Assembly (NCBI GenBank): GCA_017628935.1
Contig: JAGBYC010000075.1
Coordinates: 1-12,759, forward strand
Source: Clostridia bacterium
GTDB taxonomy: Bacteria > Bacillota > Clostridia > Christensenellales > Borkfalkiaceae
Direction: 5' to 3'
DNA: 12,759 nucleotides
Shown: positions 1 through 6,734 of the stretch, piece by piece
How the letters are laid out: the number at the start of each line of letters is the position of its first letter
Numbering within the stretch: position 1 is the first letter of the stretch
Translations under genes and position numbers: made by a program
The notes under the pieces: model-generated
The model's input: only the letters and a program-made list of their open reading frames with translations
Told to the model about the DNA's origin: nothing
Database searches by the model: none

Positions 1-1
1 C

Positions 2-256
2 GGGTTTGACGCTTTTGCTGAAGAACTTTGTGCTTTTAAAGAAGTTCGCTCACTTTACTTAGTTAGTGGCGCGTACGACTTAGCCGTATTTATTTCTGCA
101 AAAACCCTTAACGAAGTTGCGCGCTTTGTTTCAGAAAAACTTTCAGTTGTTGACGGTGTTATTAGTTGTTCAACACATTTTATACTTAAAAAGTATAAGG
201 TGCAAGGTCAAAACACTACTACGCCAGTGGAACGTGAACGCGAAATTTTATTATGA
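2..256 (+). CDS. Lrp/AsnC family transcriptional regulator, C-terminal part (partial)
   Basis: The open frame runs in from the left edge and stops with TGA at 254-256, leaving 84 residues. They fit the ligand-sensing RAM (AsnC_trans_reg) domain of Lrp/AsnC regulators: a strand ending LVSGAYDLAVFI, a helix LNEVARFVSEKL, then VDGVISCSTHFILKKYK, matching the usual 'GxYDlv...fv.e.l..l.GV..t.T..vLk..K' pattern. The DNA-binding helix-turn-helix lies outside the window. Members of this family sense amino acids and often control a neighbouring aminotransferase. Here the next gene is an aminotransferase whose ATG overlaps this stop codon (ATGA), so the pair is almost certainly co-transcribed and translationally coupled. 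The arrangement resembles alaR-alaT (yugG-yugH) of Bacillus subtilis, but the specific effector cannot be read from the sequence, so no symbol is assigned. Confidence 0.88.
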   Translation, partial: GFDAFAEELCAFKEVRSLYLVSGAYDLAVFISAKTLNEVARFVSEKLSVVDGVISCSTHFILKKYKVQGQNTTTPVEREREILL

Positions 257-1428
257 GAAATTTTGTATCAAAAAAAGCATCTACGCTAAAACCAAGTGGA
301 ATTCGTAAATTTTTCGACCTTTGCGCAGGCTCGAAAGATATAATTTCATTAGGTGTTGGCGAACCCGATTTTTTAACGCCTTGGCAAGTTAGCGAGGCTG
401 GTATTCGTACCATAAAAACGGGCAAAACTCAATACACTTCAAACAAGGGTACGGAGGAACTTCGCGCTGAAATTTCGGCATATTTAAGTAGCCGTTTCAA
501 CGTTAACTATTCTAAAAATGAAGTGATAGTTACGGTAGGTGCAAGCGAGGCTATCGACATTGCTTTACGTGCTATTTTAGACGATGGCGACGAAGTTTTA
601 ATTCCTGAACCAAGTTACGTTTCATACGAACCGTGCGTTACCTTATCTGGTGGCGTTGCCGTTCCGTTATCTTGCGTTGAAAAAGACGATTTTAAACTCA
701 CAGCCGAAGCGTTAGAAAGGGCAATAACCCCTAAAACAAAGGCGCTTATTCTTCCTTTCCCAAACAACCCAACGGGCGCTATTATGGAAAAGGAATATAT
801 TGAAAAAATTGTTCCTATCATATTAAAGCACGATATTTTAGTTATTTCAGACGAAATTTACGCCGAACTTACTTACGGTCAAAAACACTTCTCAATTGCG
901 TCTATTCCTGAAATGAAAAACAACGTAGTTTTAATTAGTGGTTTTTCAAAAGCGTTTGCTATGACGGGTTGGCGTGTTGGTTACGTTTGCGCTACTGACC
1001 CCGTTTTAAGCGCTATGCTTAAAATTCATCAGTACGTTATAATGTGCGCGCCTACTTTTTCGCAATACGCTGCAACCGAAGGCTTACGTATTTGCAAAAA
1101 TGAAGATTTTTCAATAGTAAACGAAATGCGTGACGAATACGACCGTCGCCGTAAGTTTATGATTAAAGCGTTTAACGATATGGGCTTACATTGTTTTGAG
1201 CCAAAGGGCGCGTTTTACGTTTTCCCTTGCGTTGAAAGTACTGGTATGACCGGCCAAGAGTTTGCAACTAAACTTTTAAATGAAAAGAAGGTAGCCGTAG
1301 TTCCAGGTGACGCTTTTGGTGAAAGTGGCAAATACTTTATTCGTTGTTCATACGCTTATAGTATGAAAAGTTTAATTAAAGCAACCGAACTTATAAAAAC
1401 GTTCGTTGAAGAAAACAAAAAGCCGTAA
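253..1428 (+). CDS. PLP-dependent class I/II aminotransferase (AlaT/PatA-like)
   Basis: This 391-residue cytosolic enzyme has the normal length for fold-type I aminotransferases, which move an amino group between an amino acid and a 2-oxoacid using pyridoxal phosphate. Visible landmarks are GEPDF (36-40), the cofactor-binding NNPTG (171-175), SDEIY (199-203, with Asp200 for the pyridine nitrogen and Tyr203), and SGFSKAFAMTGWRVGY (229-244). In the last motif Lys233 is the Schiff-base lysine and Arg241 holds the phosphate. FIRCSYA near the end carries Arg364, which grips the substrate carboxylate. The set is complete, so the enzyme should be active. The start is fixed by the ATGA overlap with the upstream Lrp-type gene; no strong ribosome binding site precedes it, which fits coupled translation. 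The family covers aspartate, alanine and aromatic enzymes. The Lrp pairing favours an alanine-type enzyme, but the substrate is an inference. Confidence 0.93.
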   Translation: MRNFVSKKASTLKPSGIRKFFDLCAGSKDIISLGVGEPDFLTPWQVSEAGIRTIKTGKTQYTSNKGTEELRAEISAYLSSRFNVNYSKNEVIVTVGASEAIDIALRAILDDGDEVLIPEPSYVSYEPCVTLSGGVAVPLSCVEKDDFKLTAEALERAITPKTKALILPFPNNPTGAIMEKEYIEKIVPIILKHDILVISDEIYAELTYGQKHFSIASIPEMKNNVVLISGFSKAFAMTGWRVGYVCATDPVLSAMLKIHQYVIMCAPTFSQYAATEGLRICKNEDFSIVNEMRDEYDRRRKFMIKAFNDMGLHCFEPKGAFYVFPCVESTGMTGQEFATKLLNEKKVAVVPGDAFGESGKYFIRCSYAYSMKSLIKATELIKTFVEENKKP

Positions 1429-1438
1429 TCAATATAAT

Positions 1439-1464
1439 AAGGTGTGATTTATCACACCTTTTTT
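1439..1464 (+). terminator. Rho-independent terminator of the lrp-aminotransferase operon
   Basis: A 9-10 bp perfect stem (AAGGTGTGA at 1439-1447 pairs with TCACACCTT at 1452-1460) with a tiny loop runs straight into six T residues (1459-1464), eleven bases after the aminotransferase stop codon. Confidence 0.92.
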
Positions 1465-1467
1465 GCT

Positions 1468-1491
1468 TGTACGCGCGCGTATACACGCGTG
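1468..1491. other. 24-base alternating pyrimidine/purine CG-rich tract
   Basis: Every base from 1468 to 1491 alternates pyrimidine and purine, with most steps CG or CA/TG. It includes the palindromes ACGCGCGCGT (1471-1480) and CACGCGTG. Such tracts can flip to left-handed Z-DNA under negative supercoiling. It stands out against AT-rich surroundings, directly downstream of a terminator. A similar tract occurs at 12061-12089. No protein-coding sense was found in it; its function is unknown. Confidence 0.6.
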
Positions 1492-1547
1492 AGCGCGAAA
1501 AATTTAGCCAAAATCGTGCTTTAAATGGACAAAACTTAAAAAAATCG

Positions 1548-1576
1548 TTGACAAAAATGTGATAAGATAGTAAAAT
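1548..1576 (+). promoter_or_regulatory. Consensus sigma-A promoter for the 1615 gene
   Basis: TTGACA (1548-1553) and TAAAAT (1571-1576) are separated by exactly 17 bases. The -35 box is perfect and the -10 box has one mismatch. Transcription should begin near 1583, giving a leader of about 30 bases before the ATG at 1615. Confidence 0.85.
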
Positions 1577-1589
1577 TACCTTAAGGTAA
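1576..1589. promoter_or_regulatory. Perfect 14-bp palindrome over the transcription start (putative operator)
   Basis: TTACCTTAAGGTAA is a perfect palindrome that begins at the last base of the -10 box and spans the expected start site. A dimeric repressor bound here would block RNA polymerase. This is an operator by position and symmetry only; the regulator is not known and no candidate is encoded next to it. Confidence 0.55.
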
Positions 1590-1614
1590 AACTTAAATAG
1601 AGTAATAGGTAGTT

Positions 1615-2091
1615 ATGATAAAAGTTAAAAACGTACAATTTAATATTCTTGCTTTTATTATAAAAACGGCGCTTTTAGTAGTATCAGTAGCCGTATCTAT
1701 AATATTGCTCACTTTATCTGAACAAAACGGAGTTGTATTAAACGGCATTGAACAAAACGGCTTAATGTTAAGAAACGTTTTCGCTCGACCAGAAGCAACT
1801 ACTCAAGCAAACGTGTTTGGCATTAACGAAAAGGCTTTAGAACGCGTTTTTTCAACCCTTGTTCCATCATTTTTATTAACAAAAACTATTATATTTAACG
1901 TTTGTAAATTTATTGCCTTTGCTATCGTAGGGGCAATAGTTATTGCGCGTCTTGTAATTTTACTTGCGCGTAAAAACGTAAACGCTACTGGCGTTGCAAC
2001 GCGCGTAACTGAAAGCGCAGTTTGTGTAAACACTAAAAACTCAGTTGATTTTGATAGTTATTTAAATCTTAACGTAAAACTTACAATTTAA
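1615..2091 (+). CDS. Small two-pass membrane protein of unknown function
   Basis: This 158-residue protein belongs to no family I recognise. It has two clear hydrophobic segments, about 11-34 and 93-118, each flanked by lysines or arginines on the sides expected to face the cytoplasm. Both ends are therefore probably inside, and a loop of about 58 residues lies outside. That loop begins with a short repeat (EQNG at 36-39 and 46-49, ten residues apart). The polar C-terminal tail (119-158) has no visible motif. The ribosome binding site is weak (AGGT about six bases before the ATG). It is a single-gene unit: its own strong promoter and palindrome lie upstream and a terminator follows at 2153-2196. 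Expression is therefore probably substantial but regulated. That it is a real gene rests on the promoter, length and membrane topology. Confidence 0.68.
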   Translation: MIKVKNVQFNILAFIIKTALLVVSVAVSIILLTLSEQNGVVLNGIEQNGLMLRNVFARPEATTQANVFGINEKALERVFSTLVPSFLLTKTIIFNVCKFIAFAIVGAIVIARLVILLARKNVNATGVATRVTESAVCVNTKNSVDFDSYLNLNVKLTI

Positions 2092-2096
2092 TATAC

Positions 2097-2115
2097 GGTA
2101 CGCTAACAGCGTGCC
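2097..2115 (+). other. Short hairpin after the 1615 gene
   Basis: GGTACGCT (2097-2104) can pair with AGCGTGCC (2108-2115) through eight pairs including one G-U, with a three-base loop. No T-run follows directly, so it may protect the mRNA 3' end rather than terminate transcription. Confidence 0.4.
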
Positions 2116-2124
2116 ACGTTTTGC

Positions 2125-2220
2125 TTGCCGAAAATATTTTAGCAGTATAACGCGGGTTTTTAAAAAATTTGTCGAATTTTAAAAATCCGTTTTTTTATAC
2201 TTAAAATTATTTTTCGGCAA
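2125..2220. repeat. 96-bp imperfect palindrome enclosing a terminator
   Basis: The outer arms are the 17 bases at 2125-2141 (TTGCCGAAAATATTTTA) and their near-exact inverse at 2202-2220, which has two extra bases. Further in, AGTATA (2144-2149) pairs with TATACT (2196-2201), and the innermost pair is the terminator stem at 2153-2189. The whole segment can fold into one long hairpin. This could be a small non-autonomous palindromic element or an RNA structure that controls the downstream operon. I see no second copy in this window. Confidence 0.6.
2153..2196 (+). terminator. Rho-independent terminator for the 1615 gene
   Basis: CGGGTTTTTAAAA (2153-2165) pairs with TTTTAAAAATCCG (2177-2189) through 13 pairs including one G-U, and seven T residues (2190-2196) follow. 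The stem is AT-rich, but the G/C base and the T-run fit an intrinsic terminator. Confidence 0.7.
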
Positions 2221-2255
2221 ATACTATTTTAAAGGAGTAAAAGGTTTTTAAATTT

Positions 2256-4490
2256 ATGAATTACAACTACTATATAATTGCCGTATTAGTTGCCGTAGTA
2301 ATGGCTGGTTTACTAATATTAGCAAGGCTTAAACTCAAAAACAAAATAAATTTAATATATAAAATATTAAGCCTTATACTCGCTTTATGTTTCTTTATAA
2401 GATATTTAGGTAACGACGTGCTTATTCGCTACACTGTAGAACTTAACCAGTCGTCGCCGTTTGGAGCAGCAGGCTCAACCTACGCGCTTATATCAATACT
2501 TGTAATTTGGTTTTCAATAGCGTCAAACGTAGCGTTGTTCGTGTATCCTTTCTTTAAAAACCACGTAAAAAGTTTAGACGTAGTTGCAAAATTCTTATGC
2601 TTACCTATGGCGCTTATTTCGGTAGCAACTTTACCTATCGTAACTTATGCGTTTGACGGCGACCTTTCGTTAACTTACTACTGGCGTGACGTTTTATATG
2701 CCGTAGAAACTGGTTTCGCCCTTGCTTTAGCTGGAAACTTTGCTATCAATAATCAAAAAAATTCATACACTGAAAAAGAAATTGTAGCGTCAATATTTAT
2801 TATTATAGGAATTATTTTAACTGCAATTCCAACGTACGCCCCACAAGTAATTTTAGGCTACGCCCCAGAAGGCATAGTAGTTAAAAGTTTAAACTCAATT
2901 CACCGTATGGTAATTTACGGCGCGTTTATCGTTCCTGTTATAATTCACTTTATGTTCAATAGGTTTGACTATGAGCGTAAACGTTGCGCCTTACTTATTA
3001 TAAGTATCGCAGCAATGACAAGTTATTTATATAACTTTACGCTTGAAGGCCTTTCAAGTTTAAGAAACTGGCCGTTACACCTTTGTAACACGGCGATGTT
3101 TATCGTACCACTTTGCTTAATATTTAAAATGAAGCGTCTTTACAACTTCACGCTTTTCATCAACGTATTAGGCGCGTTTTTAGCAATGGCTATGCCAACT
3201 GCTGACGGAAACGCATTAGGTTCGGCAACGATAAATTTCTGGATAAACCACTACAACGCCTTTTACATGCCTATACTATTAATGTCGCTTAAAATTTTTG
3301 ATAGGCCTAAACTTAAAGCGTTTATCTATTCGCTAATAGCCTTTGCTTGTTACTACGCGCTGGTATTAGTTGTAAACGCCTACTACGGCGATACCGACTT
3401 TTTCTTTATCAACAGTGACTTCGTAGCATCAAAACTTGGCAAATGGGCAGAAGACTTACGTTTAGTAACCTTAGTATTCACGATAGGCGATAAAACGCTT
3501 ACGTTGTATCCTATATATCAAGCGTTATATTTTAGCGTGTATATAGTGTTATCGCTTGCAATGTGGTTTTTATACGAACAAGTATTTATCACAGCAGACC
3601 TTTACGTAGAAGTCGTTGCAAGAAACGAAAAAATTAAAGCCGACGCAATAGCATTAGCAATTCATATGAACGGAAGGAGTTTAGACGAACCTATGAGTTT
3701 AGAAAACGTAAACAAAGTAGTATTAAAAAATTTCTGCAAGCGTTATTCAACAAGCGACGTTTACGCTGTTAAAAACGCCAACTTAGAAATTGAAGGTGGA
3801 CAAATTTTCGGTTTCTTAGGCCCTAACGGTGCAGGTAAATCAACAATTATTAAAAGTATAGTAGGTATTCAAACAATTACGTCTGGCTCTATTGAAGTTT
3901 TTGGTTACGACGTTGAAAAGCAACCAGTAGGCGCAAAAATGCAACTTGGTTTCGTTCCAGACCACTACGCTTTATATGAAAACTTAACTGGTAGAGAATA
4001 TATCAACTATATTGCCGACCTTTACAAAGTTTCTAAAGAAGACAGAACGGCACGTATTAACGAATACGTTGAACGCTTTAACTTATCACAAGCATTTGAC
4101 AACAAAATTAAAACGTACTCACACGGTATGAAGCAAAAAGTAACCATAATGTCAGCACTTGTGCATAACCCTAAATTATGGATACTTGACGAACCTTTAA
4201 CAGGTTTAGACCCTGAAAGTATTTTCCAAGTTAAAGAGTGTATGAAACATCACGCCGAAAAGGGCAACATAGTATTCTTCTCAAGCCACCTTATCGACGT
4301 TGTTGAAAGCGTATGCGACAAAATCGCCATTATTCGTAAAGGTCAAATTCTTTGCAGTAAAACTGTTAAAGAAATTACCGAAAGTGGCGTAGGTTTAGAA
4401 AACTTCTATATGAATATGATTGAAAACGGCGTGGCTGAAAATAACGAGCCCGTTATAACTGAAGGAGTTACTGATGGCGCAACTTGTTAA
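2256..4490 (+). CDS. YwaF/TMEM164-like membrane domain fused to an ABC transporter ATPase
   Basis: This 744-residue fusion has two parts. Residues 1-445 hold about ten to twelve membrane segments. Within them, 207-440 resemble the YwaF family (distantly related to TMEM164), including the signature WPLHLC (272-277) and a later membrane-edge FWINHY (328-333). Residues 485-715 are an EcsA/BcrA-like ABC ATPase: Walker A GPNGAGKST (522-530), signature YSHGMKQK (621-628), Walker B LWILDEP (641-647), D-loop GLDP (650-653) and switch His678. The Q-loop glutamine is replaced by Asp569 (FVPD), as in several EcsA-like proteins. The domain should bind and hydrolyse ATP on the cytoplasmic side. The last 17 bases overlap the permease gene, so the two proteins very likely assemble together. 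Ribosome binding sites AAAGGAG (2231-2237) and AAGG (2241-2244) sit 18 and 11 bases before the ATG, an unusually loose spacing. A TATACT at 2196-2201 could be a -10 box, but no good -35 box matches it. The transported substrate is unknown. Confidence 0.88.
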   Translation: MNYNYYIIAVLVAVVMAGLLILARLKLKNKINLIYKILSLILALCFFIRYLGNDVLIRYTVELNQSSPFGAAGSTYALISILVIWFSIASNVALFVYPFFKNHVKSLDVVAKFLCLPMALISVATLPIVTYAFDGDLSLTYYWRDVLYAVETGFALALAGNFAINNQKNSYTEKEIVASIFIIIGIILTAIPTYAPQVILGYAPEGIVVKSLNSIHRMVIYGAFIVPVIIHFMFNRFDYERKRCALLIISIAAMTSYLYNFTLEGLSSLRNWPLHLCNTAMFIVPLCLIFKMKRLYNFTLFINVLGAFLAMAMPTADGNALGSATINFWINHYNAFYMPILLMSLKIFDRPKLKAFIYSLIAFACYYALVLVVNAYYGDTDFFFINSDFVASKLGKWAEDLRLVTLVFTIGDKTLTLYPIYQALYFSVYIVLSLAMWFLYEQVFITADLYVEVVARNEKIKADAIALAIHMNGRSLDEPMSLENVNKVVLKNFCKRYSTSDVYAVKNANLEIEGGQIFGFLGPNGAGKSTIIKSIVGIQTITSGSIEVFGYDVEKQPVGAKMQLGFVPDHYALYENLTGREYINYIADLYKVSKEDRTARINEYVERFNLSQAFDNKIKTYSHGMKQKVTIMSALVHNPKLWILDEPLTGLDPESIFQVKECMKHHAEKGNIVFFSSHLIDVVESVCDKIAIIRKGQILCSKTVKEITESGVGLENFYMNMIENGVAENNEPVITEGVTDGATC

Positions 4491-6168
4491 CAGCGAACGC
4501 ACGAGTTTTAAAGACTCTATATCAGTTTTAAAAACTCTAACGTTAATGCAACTTAAAGAAAAGTTAGATATGAGTTATCTTGGCAGTTTCGTAAAAACCT
4601 TGTTCAAAGTTGTTTGGACGGTTATTGAATTTGCCGTTATAACCGTAGTTTGCTACTTTGTTTTTTACTTTATAAAGTTGCTTGGCATATTCTCACTAAC
4701 GTCAGACGTGCCAAGTAGCGTTATGGTAGTAATATTTACGGTAATGTTAGCAATATCTATCATATTTTCAACTATGGGCTTAGTAAAATCGCTTTACTTT
4801 TCAAAAGATAACAGCGTATTACTTACTTTACCGGCAAGCCCGTCGCTTGTATTTTTATCAAAACTTGCCGTATACTACTGCTACGAACTTAAAAAGAACT
4901 TTATGTTCATAGTTCCTATTTTTATAGGTTACGGCATAGCAAAAGGTTTAGTTTGGGCGTATTATCCGTGGTTATTATTCCTTTTCGTGTTTATTTCAGC
5001 ATTACCGGTAATAATTTCTGCGTTGCTTTCAATACCTTGTATGTTCGTTTACCAGTTCATTAAAAAGGTGTCGATTATTCAATACGCTATTTACGTTATG
5101 CTTGCAGGCGTAGGCATTTACCTTGTTTATTCTCTTATTGATATGATTCCTGCTAATATCGACTTTGTTGCTACTTGGGGAACAACTTACTGGGAAATAC
5201 AAGACTTTTTAAAAGCGTTTACTGAAACTTTACCGTTTATGACGGCGTTTACCGAACTTATCGTAGGTAAAACGGTAGGTTTAACGGTATCTGTATTTAG
5301 TATAAAAACGCTTTGGGGCACGCTTATTTTAATAGGCGCAACGGCGGTACTTATAATTTTATGTTTCTTACTTGCTAAACCGTTATTTTACAGCATGGCG
5401 TCTAAGCCGTTTGAATTTAGTAAAAAAAGCAACATTAAAGAAAAAGAAAACAACGTTAAACCAGGCTTTTTATCAGCCCTTTATAAAGAAACGGTTATCG
5501 GTGTTAGAAGTAATTACTTTATAAAACTTGCGGCAACGCTTATCGTAGTAATGCCACTTGCTATATTACTTTTAAACAAACTTTATTCGGCAATGAACAC
5601 GCGTTTTATCGGTATGCAAATGACGGTATCGTTCAACGCCATAATAATGTTACTTATTCTTTTATCAACTAATATCGACGTTGCGTCGGTATACAGTCGC
5701 GACGGTTCTACTGCGTACCTTAACAAAGTTCAACCAACAGCGTACGGACCACTTTTATTTAGCAAACTTTTAGCAAACTTATTTATAGCGCTTGTAGGGG
5801 TAATAGTAACCATAGTAGTTTACGCTGAATATTGCCCACTTAATTTAACCGACTTTGTAATGTTTGCGCTTTGCATTTATTTCGTTTACGTGTGCCACCT
5901 ATTTTGGAGTGCCGAACTTGATATTATGAACCCACAATACTCACAATACGCCACGTTTAACGACCAAGCCAACAACCCTACCGAAAATATGTCGGGCATA
6001 ATACTTATTATTCTTTCACTTTTCGTGTTTGGCGCAACGCTTTTACTTTCAATGAGCGAACCAACTGGCGTTTGGGTAAAAATCGGCGCTATTTGCATAG
6101 TGTTTGCCATAATGAAAATTGCAACCTTCTTCTTAAAGATAAAGGTGTTCTATAAGGAGAAGATATAG
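4474..6168 (+). CDS. ABC-2-like exporter permease
   Basis: This 564-residue integral membrane protein starts inside the end of the ATPase gene, with a GAAGGAG site six bases before its ATG. It has about twelve hydrophobic segments in two halves. Each half carries the same cytoplasmic-loop pattern: SKDNSVLLTLPASPSLVFLS (110-129) in the first and YSRDGSTAYLNKVQPTAYGP (407-426) in the second, each followed by a Lys-Leu. This 'S+(D/E)...L..lP......sK' motif is typical of ABC-2-type exporter permeases of Gram-positive bacteria, where the loop contacts the ATPase. The duplication means one chain could supply both transmembrane halves. A charged linker (311-329) joins them. Together with the upstream fusion it should form an exporter or an envelope-associated mechanotransmission complex. 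It belongs to a poorly characterised permease group, so no substrate can be named. Confidence 0.82.
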   Translation: MAQLVNSERTSFKDSISVLKTLTLMQLKEKLDMSYLGSFVKTLFKVVWTVIEFAVITVVCYFVFYFIKLLGIFSLTSDVPSSVMVVIFTVMLAISIIFSTMGLVKSLYFSKDNSVLLTLPASPSLVFLSKLAVYYCYELKKNFMFIVPIFIGYGIAKGLVWAYYPWLLFLFVFISALPVIISALLSIPCMFVYQFIKKVSIIQYAIYVMLAGVGIYLVYSLIDMIPANIDFVATWGTTYWEIQDFLKAFTETLPFMTAFTELIVGKTVGLTVSVFSIKTLWGTLILIGATAVLIILCFLLAKPLFYSMASKPFEFSKKSNIKEKENNVKPGFLSALYKETVIGVRSNYFIKLAATLIVVMPLAILLLNKLYSAMNTRFIGMQMTVSFNAIIMLLILLSTNIDVASVYSRDGSTAYLNKVQPTAYGPLLFSKLLANLFIALVGVIVTIVVYAEYCPLNLTDFVMFALCIYFVYVCHLFWSAELDIMNPQYSQYATFNDQANNPTENMSGIILIILSLFVFGATLLLSMSEPTGVWVKIGAICIVFAIMKIATFFLKIKVFYKEKI

Positions 6169-6169
6169 T

Positions 6170-6682
6170 ATGAAAAAAGCAGTTATAGTAATAATTTTTG
6201 CTATTTATATAGCGTCTATTGCAATTGTAAACTTCTTCGGTTTAGAAATAGCCATCTTTGAAGGCACAACTTACGTTAGCGATATTGAAATACTTTCTGT
6301 TATTGTAGAGAACGGCGAAGAAGAATCGTATGAACTTGAGTCAACAGGCACTACGGTTGACGAACATAATATTGAAACCATTAACTACGTTTTCTATTTT
6401 ACTGAATATGAAAACGACGGTTTTGACGAAGAAGACGAAGAGGTTATTCCAGTCAACCCTAATATGATTATATTAGAATATGCCGTTCGTCCTAATACGG
6501 CAGACAATAAAGAAGTTGACTTTATCTATGATAAAGACGCGTACGACGGGTTGTTAATTTTCCACGAAGGTAAGGCTACGATAGAGTTTTTAAAACCAAA
6601 CGTTAATATCGAAATAACTATTTCTTCAACTGACGGACACAACGTTAAAAAACGCGTAAACATTTTATGTTTAAAAGCGTAA
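6170..6682 (+). CDS. Membrane-anchored acidic extracytoplasmic protein, unknown function
   Basis: This 170-residue protein starts one base after the permease stop codon, with AAGGAG at 6154-6159 as its ribosome binding site. An N-terminal hydrophobic helix (about 4-24, preceded by Lys2 and Lys3) is either an uncleaved anchor or a signal peptide without a clear cleavage motif. The remainder is strongly acidic, with a Glu/Asp run FDEEDEE near 84-90, and looks beta-rich, with alternating hydrophobic strands such as VNIEITISS followed by a dibasic VKKRVNI. That pattern could be a small Ig-like fold, but I recognise no named domain. Its position between the permease and the surface lipoprotein suggests that it works outside the membrane with them, perhaps as an accessory subunit. 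Confidence 0.75.
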   Translation: MKKAVIVIIFAIYIASIAIVNFFGLEIAIFEGTTYVSDIEILSVIVENGEEESYELESTGTTVDEHNIETINYVFYFTEYENDGFDEEDEEVIPVNPNMIILEYAVRPNTADNKEVDFIYDKDAYDGLLIFHEGKATIEFLKPNVNIEITISSTDGHNVKKRVNILCLKA

Positions 6683-6734
6683 ATTCACAAAAGTATAAAA
6701 CGGCCCTTAGCCGTAAATTATAAGGAGAAAAACT

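Noticed and set aside
6700..6714. Hairpin ACGGC/GCCGT before the lipoprotein gene as an internal terminator
   Set aside because: The stem has only five pairs and no T-run follows, so it is unlikely to stop transcription. It may at most affect mRNA stability.
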